Shown here: positions 1-9,062 of the stretch, piece after piece
Position numbering within the stretch: position 1 is the first letter of the stretch
Layout: each line of letters starts with the position of its first letter
Assembly: GCA_018828125.1 (NCBI GenBank)
Contig: JAHJWB010000006.1
Coordinates: forward strand, 186,001-250,000
Origin: Gammaproteobacteria bacterium
GTDB lineage: Bacteria; Pseudomonadota; Gammaproteobacteria; Burkholderiales; Burkholderiaceae_C
DNA: 64,000 nt
Direction: 5' to 3'
The notes under the pieces: generated by a model
What the model saw: only the letters and a program-made list of their open reading frames with translations
The model's database searches: none
Told to the model about the DNA's origin: nothing
Made by a program: the position numbers and the translations under genes

Positions 1-838
1 CCACCGGGAAAGCAGCCACCGGGGTGCCACATGCCATGGCTTCCAGCATCACAAGGCCAAAGGTTTCAGAGCGGCTAGGGAACACAAACACATCGGCAGC
101 GGCATAAACCTGCGCCAAAGCGGCCCGATCCAGAATGCCCAGCCAGCGCACGTGAGGGTACTTTGCTTTCAACCTTGCCTCCAGAGGGCCCACACCGCAC
201 ACGACTTTGGTGCCGGGCATGTCCAGCTGCAAAAAAGCCTCGATATTTTTCTCGTAGGAAATACGCCCCACATAAAGGGATACGGGATGCGCCAATGTCC
301 CAGTAAGTGGGCTCGGACGAACTTCTCCATGAAAGGGAAAGGCCTGGGTATCAACACCGTGAGTCCATGGCTTCAGATTGCAGAAACCCCGCCGCGCCAG
401 CATCTGCAATACACCTTGCGTGGGCACCATGATCCCGGACGAAGGTCGGTGAAAATGCCGGAACAGCTCATATCCCCATGACAGCGGAACCCGCAATGCA
501 GCATGGAGAATTTCAGGGAACCGCGTATGAAACGCGGTGGTGAAGGCAAGGCGATTGCGCACGCAGTATCGACGTCCGGCCCAGCCCAGAGGACCTTCCG
601 TCGCCAGATGAATGGCATCAGGCTTCATCGCCTCAAGCATTTGAGTCAAATGCTTGTTTGGCCGCACGGCCAAGTCAATGCCCGGATAGCCCGGACAAGG
701 CCGCGTAGAGAACTGGCCGGGGTGCACAACCTGCACCTCGTGCCCGACTGCTTCCAGTTCGTGCACCAGTTCCCGCAACGTAGTCACCACGCCATTGACC
801 TGTGGCATCCACGCGTCTGTGACCAAGGCGATTTTCAT
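1..838 (-). CDS. GT4-family glycosyltransferase (3' end outside window)
   Basis: About 279 residues are visible, reading leftwards off the window edge. The start ([17 protein letters not shown]) gives the usual N-terminal Rossmann opening of GT4 enzymes. Near the edge the E-x7-E donor-binding signature is visible ([17 protein letters not shown]). A GRISYEKN stretch matches the GR..KN phosphate-binding region of mannosyl/glucosyltransferases. The ATG overlaps the stop of the upstream phosphoesterase by 4 bases (ATGA), so the two are very likely translated together. The family includes PimB/MgtA-type lipid glycosyltransferases and the diacylglycerol glycosyltransferase Agt. From its partners (OlsB-like and PlcP/LpxH-like) I infer a membrane-lipid acceptor; the donor sugar cannot be read from the sequence. 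Confidence 0.85.
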   Translation of the reverse strand, partial: MKIALVTDAWMPQVNGVVTTLRELVHELEAVGHEVQVVHPGQFSTRPCPGYPGIDLAVRPNKHLTQMLEAMKPDAIHLATEGPLGWAGRRYCVRNRLAFTTAFHTRFPEILHAALRVPLSWGYELFRHFHRPSSGIMVPTQGVLQMLARRGFCNLKPWTHGVDTQAFPFHGEVRPSPLTGTLAHPVSLYVGRISYEKNIEAFLQLDMPGTKVVCGVGPLEARLKAKYPHVRWLGILDRAALAQVYAAADVFVFPSRSETFGLVMLEAMACGTPVAAFPV

Positions 839-1707
839 ACAGCAACCTCAGCCTTCATGGGGCGGGCATGGGTGGTCGATACCGCAGGCCATTGCACCAG
901 CTCAAGCCGACCGTCCAGATGCTCGACAAGCGCTGTGTGGCTCTCCACCCAATCGCCATCATTGCAGTACAACGTGCCACTAATTTCACGCATCTCGGCG
1001 CGGTGGATATGTCCACAGACTACGCCGTCGAGGCCTCGCCGCCGCGCCTCGGTGGCCACGGCAACTTCAAAATCGGTCACGTAGTTGAGCGCCTTTTTTA
1101 CCTTGCCCTTCAGGTACGCCGACAACGACCAATACGGCAAGCCCATGCGTGCACGCAGTGTGTTGAGGTGGCGGTTGAGCTTGAGGGTGAACTCATACAG
1201 GTTGTCGCCCAGGTACGCCAGCCATTTGGCGCATTGAATGACTCCATCAAAGTGGTCTCCGTGTGTAACCCACAAACGTCGACCATCGGCCGTGGTGTGC
1301 ACCGCATCGGCCACTACCTCGATACCGCCGAAAGAGTGACCCACAAAGGCGCGCGCAAACTCATCGTGGTTGCCTGGCACAAACACCACCCGACAGCCCT
1401 TGCGGGCGCGCCGCAGCAGTTTTTGCACCACGTCGTTGTGCGCCTGCGGCCAAAACCATTTGCGGCGCAGCTGCCAGCCGTCGACGATGTCTCCCACCAG
1501 ATACAAGCAATTGCTGGGGTGGTGTTTGAGAAAGTCCAACAATGCTTCGGCTTGGCAGCCTGGAGTGCCCAAATGCAGGTCGGATATGAACACCGCGCGG
1601 AACCTGCGTGCCCCCGGGGACTGGGCATGCACCTCGGCGCCAGTGTCATCGGAACCGATGGTCTCGCTCATCCACGGGCCGAGTGCGTCAAACGCGGCGC
1701 GCATCAC
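835..1707 (-). CDS. Calcineurin-like phosphoesterase, LpxH/PlcP type (UDP-2,3-diacylglucosamine diphosphatase family)
   Basis: 290 residues with all blocks of a dimetal phosphoesterase: SDLHLG, GDIVDGW, GNHDEF, THGDHFD and GHIHRAEM. Homologues are usually named UDP-2,3-diacylglucosamine diphosphatase (lipid A pathway). The same family contains PlcP, a phospholipase C that strips head groups from phospholipids during phosphate starvation. The protein is longer than classical LpxH (about 240 residues). Its ATG overlaps the olsB-like stop (ATGA) and its stop overlaps the glycosyltransferase start, giving a tight three-gene operon. That context, away from the lpx genes at 27-31 kb, makes a PlcP-like role as plausible as LpxH. 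The choice is inference. Confidence 0.85.
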   Translation of the reverse strand: MMRAAFDALGPWMSETIGSDDTGAEVHAQSPGARRFRAVFISDLHLGTPGCQAEALLDFLKHHPSNCLYLVGDIVDGWQLRRKWFWPQAHNDVVQKLLRRARKGCRVVFVPGNHDEFARAFVGHSFGGIEVVADAVHTTADGRRLWVTHGDHFDGVIQCAKWLAYLGDNLYEFTLKLNRHLNTLRARMGLPYWSLSAYLKGKVKKALNYVTDFEVAVATEARRRGLDGVVCGHIHRAEMREISGTLYCNDGDWVESHTALVEHLDGRLELVQWPAVSTTHARPMKAEVAV

Positions 1708-2540
1708 GCCCCCAGAAAGTGCTTGCGGTAGCGGGGGTGCAGGTCGGCCAGCCGCATGAGCATCGGGAGGTCAGCGGTATTGAAATCAGGGTCCCACGCG
1801 GGAGCCCCCAGAACACGCGCACCCAGGCGCAGATAGCCCTTGATAAGGGCAGGCGGCTCTACCGAAATGGAGGCGTCCAGCTGGTCCACCGGCAGTGGCA
1901 AACGCGGAAGCACGTGGTACTCAATGGGTGCGAGATGGGTTTGGCGCACCTGCTGCCAGATACTTGCGGCCACATCGCCACTGACCACTCCGTTGTAAAG
2001 CATGGGAATGCTGGCGCAGCCGATCATGGTGTCGAGTTGGTTGCGTACCATGAAATCCGCCAGTGCGCCCCACAACGCCATGATCACGCCGCCGTGCCGG
2101 TGGCTGGGATGCACACAGCTGCGGCCAAGCTCCACCATGCGGGGGCGAAGGCTGCGCAGCCGCGTCAGATCAAATTCGGTGTCGCTATAGGTCCCGCCAA
2201 CTCGCTTCGCCTGCGCGGGTGTCAGCACTCGATAAGTCCCAATGACTTGCTGGCTCTGGGCGTCGCGCACCAACAGGTGCTCGCAATAGTCGTCGAACAG
2301 ATCGATGTCATGGCCGGGAATGGGGGTCGTCAATCGAGCGCCCATTTCAGCCGCGAAAACATCAAATCGCAGTTTCTGCGCCTGCCGGACTTCATCCTGG
2401 TGCCGGGCCCAGGCGACTTGAATAACACCACGTTCTGGTGCTGGCGTTGCAGCCGCGGGCACAACACCCGGTGGATGCAATGCCTTGCCAGAACCAGCGT
2501 CGGACGACATGGGCAACGTCAGGTGGGGCAGCTTATTCAT
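1704..2540 (-). CDS. olsB: OlsB-like L-ornithine N-alpha-acyltransferase (GNAT-fold N-acyltransferase)
   Basis: 278 residues from the ATG at 2540, chosen over upstream in-frame starts because AGGAGA lies 9 bases before it. The HDIDLFDDYCEHLLVRD block and the VELGRSCVHPSHR block are typical of the acyl-ACP-using acyltransferase family that makes lyso-ornithine lipid (OlsB). That protein catalyses the first step of ornithine lipid synthesis at the inner membrane. First gene of the operon with the phosphoesterase and glycosyltransferase. No olsA (second acyltransferase) is visible in the window; it may lie further left or elsewhere. An alternative is a generic autoinducer-synthase-like N-acyltransferase. 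Confidence 0.75.
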   Translation of the reverse strand: MNKLPHLTLPMSSDAGSGKALHPPGVVPAAATPAPERGVIQVAWARHQDEVRQAQKLRFDVFAAEMGARLTTPIPGHDIDLFDDYCEHLLVRDAQSQQVIGTYRVLTPAQAKRVGGTYSDTEFDLTRLRSLRPRMVELGRSCVHPSHRHGGVIMALWGALADFMVRNQLDTMIGCASIPMLYNGVVSGDVAASIWQQVRQTHLAPIEYHVLPRLPLPVDQLDASISVEPPALIKGYLRLGARVLGAPAWDPDFNTADLPMLMRLADLHPRYRKHFLGA

Positions 2541-2657
2541 GGTGCAACATCTCCTGGTGTGGGGGCAGCCTTCGGCCAAAAGACCTAACCGCCGACGGGA
2601 AACCGTTTCCCTCGGCCAGAGTTTGGAATTGGCGCGTGACGAGACCGTGTCCAAACC

Positions 2658-2675
2658 ATGTCAATGCGATGACGC
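2658..2675 (-). promoter_or_regulatory. Weak candidate Pho box upstream of olsB
   Basis: On the minus strand two heptamers, GCGTCAT and TTGACAT, are separated by 4 bases. Each matches the PhoB heptamer CTGTCAT at 5 of 7 positions, with the 11-base period expected for a Pho box. It lies about 118 bases before the olsB start, in the 201-base divergent region shared with the GGDEF-EAL gene. No convincing -10 hexamer follows, so this is only a suggestion. Confidence 0.22.
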
Positions 2676-2741
2676 TTGTTGCTCGCCACCGGTGCGATTC
2701 CCAAGCTGACGGCCTGCATAATTGATCCAGGAACTCGCCAA

Positions 2742-5723
2742 GTGCCCACCCTCCCTTCACTCCCGTTGTTCAGGCCTGTCACCGCATCCCTGGCGGTGTT
2801 TGTGCTGGCAGCGGCGTGTGCCGGGGCATTGGTATGGACGCTGGAGCGGCAGGACCGCACCCAGCAGCGCACGCAGGTGGCCGACATGGCAGGTGACCAT
2901 GTGCAGACCTTGCAGCGCGCCATTGGGCTGGCACTGTCCGCCAACAACGCGCTGGTAGCGCTGGTGCGCCAAGGCCAGGGCAAGGTCTCCCAGTTTGAGG
3001 AAATCGGCATGCAGATGCTGCCGTTCTACCCCGGCATTGCGGCCATGGGGCTCTCTCCAGGGGGAGTTGTTCAGCAGGTAGTGCCGAGGCAGGGCAATGA
3101 AAATTCCATAGGCTTCGACCAGCTCAACGATCCACGACAAGGCCGCGAATCTGCCCGTGCGCGGGAATCCGGTCAACTCACCCTGGCAGGCCCCATGGAG
3201 CTGGTGCAGGGCGGCCTGGGAGTGGTGGGCCGCCAACCGGTCTATCTCGACGATGCGCGAGGCCATCGCAGCTTCTGGGGTTTTACGTACGTCACCATCC
3301 GCCTGCCGGAGGTACTGGCCGCCGCCCGCTTACCCCAGCTGACCGAGCGCGGCTACCACTATCGACTGTGGCGTGTGCGCCCCGACAATGGCGAAGAGCA
3401 GACCATTGCAGCCTCCGTACCGCCTCCCGGCCTGGATGCCGTCAGCCGGTCGCTGACCTTACCGAACGGGCAGTGGACCCTGAGCCTGACCCCTACAAGA
3501 GGATGGGGCAGCACGGGGGTGCTGGCATCGCGCTGCGCCATGGGATTGCTGTTTGCGCTTTTGATGGCCTACTTGGCGCGACTGCTGTTTGAGCTGAAAG
3601 CGCATGAGCGCGGCCTGGCCGACCAGGTCAAACAGCGCACCGCGGAAATACAGGCCACACAACAACAATTGCGCGCCACCATAGACGCCATTCCCGACCC
3701 TTTATTTGAAATCGACCAGGACGGGCGCTACTGCAGCGTGCACACGCAGCGTCCCGAATGGCTGCCCGAGCCGGCCGAGACGTTGATCGGCCGCACCGTG
3801 ACGGATGTGCTGCCTGCCCTGGCTGCACTGGCTGTAATGGACGTACTGCAAGAAGCGCAGGCGCAGGGCTGGTCTACCGGGCGGCAGATCACGTTGGTGC
3901 TGCCCAAGCTGGGGACGACATGGTTTGAATTGTCTGCAGCGCGCAAATCCACCCCACCCGGCGCCACGCCGCGCTTTATTGTGCTGTCGCGCGACATATC
4001 TGAACGCAAGCGGTCTCAAGAGCAATTGCACCTGACCGCCCAGGTATTTGACCAAAGCAGTGAGGCCATCGTGATCGCCGATGCGGCCCACACCATCGTG
4101 CGCATCAACCGCGCGTTCACGCGCATCACCGGGTATGACGAAACCCAGGCCGTGGGCCAGTCCCTGCGCCTTCTCACAGTGGCCAAGTCCACCCACAACT
4201 TCGATGCCGAGCTGGTCTACACCCGCCTGGCAAAAGACGGCCACTGGGAGGGAGAAGCCTGGGGGCGGCGCAAAGACGGCTCGGCCTACCCGCAGGGGCT
4301 GTCGATGACCAGCGTGCGCGATGGCAATGGTGCCGTCACACATTCCATCACCTTGTTTCGCGACATCACGCAGCAGCGCGAAGCCCAGGACCGCATCCAG
4401 CGTCTGGCGCATTTTGACCCCCTCACCCATCTGCCCAACCGCACGCTGCTGGCCGAACGGGCCCAACGTCACATTGCAGACGAGCAAACGCGCAGCGGCA
4501 CGCTGGCCATGTTGTTCGTGGATCTGGACCACTTCAAGAACGTCAACGACTCTCTGGGCCACCGCATTGGCGACGTTCTGTTGGTGGCGGTAGCGCGGCG
4601 GCTGGAGTCGCTGCTGCGCCCCCAAGACACCGCATCGCGCCTTGGCGGCGATGAGTTCTTGCTGTTGCTGCCAGCCACCACCGCCGCGCAGGCAGCCGAA
4701 GTGGCCACCCAGTTGCTAGCGGCCATCGCCCAGCCGTTTCAAATTGACTCCTACGAACTCACCACCACCTTGTCGGTGGGTATCGCGATGTACCCGGCCG
4801 ATGGTGACTCCTTTGACACGCTTTACCAACGCGCGGATGCCGCCATGTACCGCGCCAAACAAAGCGGGCGCAACCGCTATGGCTTTTTTACCGCCGACCT
4901 GGAGGCGCGCACCGCACGCGCCCTGCAGATCGAAAACGCGCTGCGCCGCGCCCTGGAGCGCAACCAGTTCACGCTGCACTACCAGCCGCAGGTGTCGCTG
5001 GCCACGCGCCAGGTGGTGGGGGCCGAAGCACTGCTGCGCTGGCACCACCCCGACCTCGGAACGGTGTCGCCCGCAGAGTTCATCCCGGTGGCCGAAAGCA
5101 GTGGAATGATCGTGGCCATTGGCGAATGGGTGCTCCACACCGCCGTGCACGACGCCAAACGCTGGCTGGACATGCAATTGCCGCTGCGTGCTGTGTCGGT
5201 CAACCTGTCTGCAGTGCAGTTTCGCCACCCCCAGTTGCCCGAGATGGTGACCCGCATCCTGCAGCAGGCCGGGCTGCCAGCCCGGCGGCTGGAACTGGAG
5301 TTGACCGAGGGCGCGGCGGTGGATGACCCCGCGGCAGCGCTGGCCATGATGGACCAGCTGCACGACCGCGGCGTGCGGCTGTCGATGGACGACTTTGGCA
5401 CCGGTTACTCCTCGCTCAGCTACCTCAAACGCTTCCAGATCTACAAGCTCAAAATCGACCAATCGTTCGTCCGCGACCTGGATGAAGACGCCAACGACCG
5501 CGCCATCGTGAGCGCCATCATCCGCATGGCACAGGCATTGGGCATGCAAACCACGGCCGAAGGGGTGGAGACCGACGGTCAACTCGAATTTCTACGCCAA
5601 CAAGGGTGCGACGAGGGCCAGGGCTATCTCTTCAGCCGCCCGCTGCCCGCTCCTGCGTTTGAAACCTACCTGCGGGAGCATCTGAAAGGCGAAACCCATC
5701 ACCTCGCCCCACCCGGGGGATAA
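2742..5723 (+). CDS. CHASE-PAS-PAS-GGDEF-EAL cyclic-di-GMP enzyme, membrane-bound
   Basis: 993 residues from a GTG at 2742, preceded by AGGAA 8 bases upstream; this start places the first membrane segment (VTASLAVFVLAAACAGALVW) at the N-terminus. Order: membrane segment, periplasmic CHASE-like sensor, second membrane segment near residue 270, coiled coil, two PAS domains, GGDEF (intact GGDEF at 635-639 with the RxxD inhibitory site RPQD five residues before it), then EAL (EALLRW at 762, ELTEG, DDFGTGYSS and KIDQSF present). Both catalytic signatures are intact, so it could make and break cyclic-di-GMP; which activity dominates cannot be told. A second GGDEF-EAL gene follows after 84 bases, probably co-transcribed. 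The longer in-frame start at 2676 is less likely. Confidence 0.9.
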   Translation: MPTLPSLPLFRPVTASLAVFVLAAACAGALVWTLERQDRTQQRTQVADMAGDHVQTLQRAIGLALSANNALVALVRQGQGKVSQFEEIGMQMLPFYPGIAAMGLSPGGVVQQVVPRQGNENSIGFDQLNDPRQGRESARARESGQLTLAGPMELVQGGLGVVGRQPVYLDDARGHRSFWGFTYVTIRLPEVLAAARLPQLTERGYHYRLWRVRPDNGEEQTIAASVPPPGLDAVSRSLTLPNGQWTLSLTPTRGWGSTGVLASRCAMGLLFALLMAYLARLLFELKAHERGLADQVKQRTAEIQATQQQLRATIDAIPDPLFEIDQDGRYCSVHTQRPEWLPEPAETLIGRTVTDVLPALAALAVMDVLQEAQAQGWSTGRQITLVLPKLGTTWFELSAARKSTPPGATPRFIVLSRDISERKRSQEQLHLTAQVFDQSSEAIVIADAAHTIVRINRAFTRITGYDETQAVGQSLRLLTVAKSTHNFDAELVYTRLAKDGHWEGEAWGRRKDGSAYPQGLSMTSVRDGNGAVTHSITLFRDITQQREAQDRIQRLAHFDPLTHLPNRTLLAERAQRHIADEQTRSGTLAMLFVDLDHFKNVNDSLGHRIGDVLLVAVARRLESLLRPQDTASRLGGDEFLLLLPATTAAQAAEVATQLLAAIAQPFQIDSYELTTTLSVGIAMYPADGDSFDTLYQRADAAMYRAKQSGRNRYGFFTADLEARTARALQIENALRRALERNQFTLHYQPQVSLATRQVVGAEALLRWHHPDLGTVSPAEFIPVAESSGMIVAIGEWVLHTAVHDAKRWLDMQLPLRAVSVNLSAVQFRHPQLPEMVTRILQQAGLPARRLELELTEGAAVDDPAAALAMMDQLHDRGVRLSMDDFGTGYSSLSYLKRFQIYKLKIDQSFVRDLDEDANDRAIVSAIIRMAQALGMQTTAEGVETDGQLEFLRQQGCDEGQGYLFSRPLPAPAFETYLREHLKGETHHLAPPGG

Positions 5724-5807
5724 CGCTCGAGAGACTTGTAAGCTTCGACTGCTACACTTTGCTACAAATTACCCAGGCCGTATGGCCCCTCGTCCGTACC
5801 GGTCTCC

Positions 5808-8060
5808 ATGTCTCCCCCGTATAGCACTCCGGATTTGCAGCGTCCGGCAGTCGCTCCCGACACGCCCCTGCAACGCACCTTGCGTGAACAACAGACCCTG
5901 CTCGACAGTGCGGGCGTGGGTATCGTGTTTCTGCGCCAGCGCAGTGTGGTGCGCTGTAACCAGCGGTATGCGGAGATTTTTGGCTACCCCAGCGCTGAAC
6001 GTCTGGTGGGGCTGAACACCGAAGCCTTCTACCCCAATCGCGACGCGTTCCGTGAACTGGGCCGCAGCGCCTACCCTGTGTTGGCCCAAGGGCAGTCTTT
6101 TCGTGTGGAACGCCGGCTGCGCCGCTGCGATGGCAGCCTGTTTTGGGGCAGTCTTACCGGCCGGCTTATCAACCCGCATGACACGACCGAGGGGTCCATC
6201 TGGATCGTGGACGACATCAACGAGCAAAAACGCGCGCAGGCGGCCTTGAACGCTGCGGTGCGCGAAAAGCAGTTATTGTTTGACAGCGCCATGGTGGGCA
6301 TCGTGTTTTTGCGCGACCGGCACCTGACCCGCTGCAACGACCACTTTGAGCAGATGCTGGGTTACCAGCCCGGCGAGTTGATGGGCAGCTCATCGCGCCG
6401 CTGGTACGCCAGCAATGAAGCATGGGAAGAAGTCGGCCAACGCTGCTATCCACCCATGGCCGCGGGCACCCCTTACGAAGGCGAGGTGGAGCTGTGCCGC
6501 AAGGACGGGACGCCCGTCATCTGCGAGGTGCGCAGCAAGTCCATCGACCCTACAGCCCCTGCACAAGGCTCCATCTGGATCACGATGGACATTACCGAGC
6601 GTAAGCAGGCGCAGGCCGCTCTCGCACGCGCCCATGAAGACCTGGAGCAGCAGGTGCAGGACCGCACCCGCGAACTGCGCGAGACCGTTGACAACCTCCA
6701 CCGCGAGATCAATGACCGCAAGGCCGACCAAGAGCGCATTTACTGGCTGGCGCACTACGACGCGCTCACCGGGCTGCCCAATCGCTCTCTGCTGTCCGAG
6801 CGCGCGGAGCAGGCAATTCGCGTGGCGCAAGAGGGCAACACGCCACTGGCCTTGATCTTTCTGGATCTCGATCACTTCAAGCATGTCAACGACTCGCTGG
6901 GCCACCGTGTGGGCGACGCACTGCTAATGGAGATCGCCAAGCGGCTGCGAGCCGTGGTGCGCGACAAGGATACGGTGTCACGCCTGGGGGGCGACGAGTT
7001 CATTCTTCTGCTGCCGGGTGCCAATGCCCATGGCGCCGCACGTGTAGCGGGCAAGCTGCAAGAGGCCTCGCGCCAGCACTACCAGATCGACCACCACGAG
7101 CTGACCATGGCTCCGTCGATGGGGATCGCCTTGTTCCCGCAGGACGGGGTGGACTTCGACACGCTGACGCAATCGGCAGACGTGGCGATGTATCGGGCCA
7201 AGCTTGACGGTCGCAACACGTTCCGCTTCTTCACCCCCGAGATGCAAGCGGAGTCGGTGCGCGCCCTGCAGCTGGAAAACGCCCTGCGCCGCGCGCTGGA
7301 GCGCGATCAGTTCCACCTGCATTACCAGCCGCAGATGAGCCTGTCCACAGGCTCGGTGCACAGCGTAGAAGCTCTGCTGCGCTGGCAGCACCCGCAGCTG
7401 GGCGGTATATCGCCTGCCGAATTCATCCCGATTGCCGAGGACAGCGGGCAAATCCTGCAGATTGGCGAATGGGTGCTTCGCACGGCACTGGCGCAGCTCA
7501 AGGCCTGGCGTTCGAGCGGGTTCCCTCATCTGACAATGGCGGTCAACCTGTCTGCCATCCAGTTTCGCCAGCCCCAGTTGCCCGAACTGGTCAGCCGCAC
7601 GCTGGCCGAGTTTGACCTGCCGCCCGACTCGCTGGAACTGGAGCTGACCGAAGGCGTGGCGGTGGACGACCCCCACGCAGCCGTGGCCACGATGGACCAG
7701 CTGCACGCACGGGGCGTGCGCATGTCGATGGACGACTTTGGCACCGGCTACTCGTCCCTCAGCCAGCTCAAACGGTTTCAGATCTTCAAACTCAAAATCG
7801 ACCAATCCTTTGTGCGCGACTTGGGCAACGACGTCAACGACCGCGCCATCGTCAGCGCCATCATCCGCATGGCGCAAGCACTGGGCATGCGCACCACGGC
7901 AGAAGGTGTGGAGACCGAAGGCCAGCTTACCTATCTGCGTGAGCAGGGCTGCGACGAAGCGCAGGGCTACCACCTGAGCACCCCACTGCCCCCGGCGGAA
8001 CTGGAGATGTTCATGCGCCAGCACTCGAGCATGAAGCAGGCCATTCACTATAAAAATTAG
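5808..8060 (+). CDS. PAS-PAS-GGDEF-EAL cyclic-di-GMP enzyme, cytoplasmic
   Basis: 750 residues with no membrane segment. Two tandem PAS domains resemble each other closely (LLDSAGVGIVFLRQR and LLFDSAMVGIVFLRDR), suggesting internal duplication. A coiled coil (near residue 280) leads to GGDEF, intact at 394-398, with inhibitory-site motif RDKD. The EAL domain has EALLRW at 521, ELTEG, DDFGTGYSS, KIDQSF and EGVET intact. The catalytic half is very similar to the gene just upstream, pointing to a local duplication with exchange of the sensor part. The likely ligand of the PAS domains is unknown. Transcription ends at the large inverted repeat at 8061-8136. Confidence 0.9.
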   Translation: MSPPYSTPDLQRPAVAPDTPLQRTLREQQTLLDSAGVGIVFLRQRSVVRCNQRYAEIFGYPSAERLVGLNTEAFYPNRDAFRELGRSAYPVLAQGQSFRVERRLRRCDGSLFWGSLTGRLINPHDTTEGSIWIVDDINEQKRAQAALNAAVREKQLLFDSAMVGIVFLRDRHLTRCNDHFEQMLGYQPGELMGSSSRRWYASNEAWEEVGQRCYPPMAAGTPYEGEVELCRKDGTPVICEVRSKSIDPTAPAQGSIWITMDITERKQAQAALARAHEDLEQQVQDRTRELRETVDNLHREINDRKADQERIYWLAHYDALTGLPNRSLLSERAEQAIRVAQEGNTPLALIFLDLDHFKHVNDSLGHRVGDALLMEIAKRLRAVVRDKDTVSRLGGDEFILLLPGANAHGAARVAGKLQEASRQHYQIDHHELTMAPSMGIALFPQDGVDFDTLTQSADVAMYRAKLDGRNTFRFFTPEMQAESVRALQLENALRRALERDQFHLHYQPQMSLSTGSVHSVEALLRWQHPQLGGISPAEFIPIAEDSGQILQIGEWVLRTALAQLKAWRSSGFPHLTMAVNLSAIQFRQPQLPELVSRTLAEFDLPPDSLELELTEGVAVDDPHAAVATMDQLHARGVRMSMDDFGTGYSSLSQLKRFQIFKLKIDQSFVRDLGNDVNDRAIVSAIIRMAQALGMRTTAEGVETEGQLTYLREQGCDEAQGYHLSTPLPPAELEMFMRQHSSMKQAIHYKN

Positions 8061-8136
8061 AGCTGGTAGCGCTTGACCGTATTTGGTTTCAGGTACTTTT
8101 ATATCTAAAAATCAATAGAATCAAGCGCTAGCAGCT
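8061..8136. repeat. Large inverted repeat, Comamonadaceae palindromic family, between convergent genes
   Basis: AGCTGGTAGCGCTTGA (8061-8076) is repeated inverted at 8121-8136 with one mismatch, around a 44-base AT-rich middle. The arms carry the AGCGCTTG/CAAGCGCT core seen in other copies in this window. It begins right after the stop of the GGDEF-EAL gene and precedes the stop of aapP on the other strand, so it may act as a two-way terminator. Confidence 0.75.
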
Positions 8137-8167
8137 ATCTTTTTAGTAGTTTTGGCGCTTTGCGCGC

Positions 8168-8911
8168 TCAATGCCCCAAGATCTTGGACAAGAAGTCCCG
8201 GCTGCGTTCGTTCTGCGGGTTGTTAAAGAACTCGGCCGGCGTGTTCTGCTCCACGATCTGCCCTTGGTCCATGAAAATCACGCGGTCAGCCACTGCCTTG
8301 GCAAAACCCATTTCGTGCGTCACACAGATCATGGTGATGCCCTGGTTGGCCAACTCGATCATCACGTCCAGCACCTCCTTGATCATCTCCGGGTCCAGCG
8401 CACTGGTGGGCTCGTCAAACAGCATGATCTTGGGCGTCAGGCACAGGGCTCGCGCAATCGCCACGCGCTGCTGCTGCCCGCCTGACAACTGCAGCGGGTA
8501 CTTGCCCGCCTGCTCGGCAATGCGCACACGCTCCAGCTGTTGCATGGCGCGCGCCTCGGCCTCCTTCTTGGGCAACTTGCCCACCCACATGGGCGACAGG
8601 GTAAGGTTCTCCAGCACCGTCAGATGCGGAAACAGGTTGAACTGCTGAAACACCATGCCCACCTGTTTGCGGATGGTGTCCACAGCCTTGATGTCATCCG
8701 ACAGCTCGATGCCATCCACCACCAGACGGCCCTCCTGGTGCTCTTCCAGCCGGTTGATGCAGCGGATCAAGGTGGACTTGCCCGAGCCCGACGGCCCGCA
8801 CACGACAATGCGTTCGCCCTTGGCCACTTGCAGGTCGATATCGCGCAGCACATGAAAGTCGTTGCCGTACCACTTGTTGACTTTGTCGAAGGTAATGATG
8901 GGTTGAGTCAT
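8168..8911 (-). CDS. aapP: General L-amino acid ABC transporter, ATP-binding subunit AapP
   Basis: 247 residues with a complete ABC ATPase set: Walker [11 protein letters not shown]-loop [12 protein letters not shown], signature [10 protein letters not shown], Walker [14 protein letters not shown] and the switch histidine in CVTHEM. It belongs to the polar amino acid uptake group (GltL/GlnQ/AapP). Start ATG at 8911 ([11 protein letters not shown]). Last gene of aapJQMP, separated from aapM by 151 bases that include a repeat element. Confidence 0.93.
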   Translation of the reverse strand: MTQPIITFDKVNKWYGNDFHVLRDIDLQVAKGERIVVCGPSGSGKSTLIRCINRLEEHQEGRLVVDGIELSDDIKAVDTIRKQVGMVFQQFNLFPHLTVLENLTLSPMWVGKLPKKEAEARAMQQLERVRIAEQAGKYPLQLSGGQQQRVAIARALCLTPKIMLFDEPTSALDPEMIKEVLDVMIELANQGITMICVTHEMGFAKAVADRVIFMDQGQIVEQNTPAEFFNNPQNERSRDFLSKILGH

Positions 8912-9009
8912 ATTGGTAATCCGTTGCGCTGCACTACCCGCAGCCGAGGAAACTGGCGCGACAAGGACCAGTGCACCTGTTGAACTGGCTTTGCCAGGCC
9001 ACCGGGTGT

Positions 9010-9060
9010 GTCCCCCTCTCCAAGGTGAGGGGGAAGGCGCCGAAGGCGACTCAGGGGGAC
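9010..9060. repeat. CCCCCTC/GAGGGGG compound palindromic repeat between aapM and aapP
   Basis: GTCCCCCT at 9010-9017 pairs with AGGGGGAC at 9053-9060. Inside, CCCCCTC (9012-9018) can instead pair with GAGGGGG (9027-9033), and CGCC-GAA-GGCG forms another small hairpin (9038-9048), so alternative cruciforms compete. I recognise this as a dispersed intergenic element common in Acidovorax-type genomes. It starts two bases beyond the aapM stop and may stabilise or terminate the upstream message. Confidence 0.65.
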
Positions 9061-9062
9061 CT

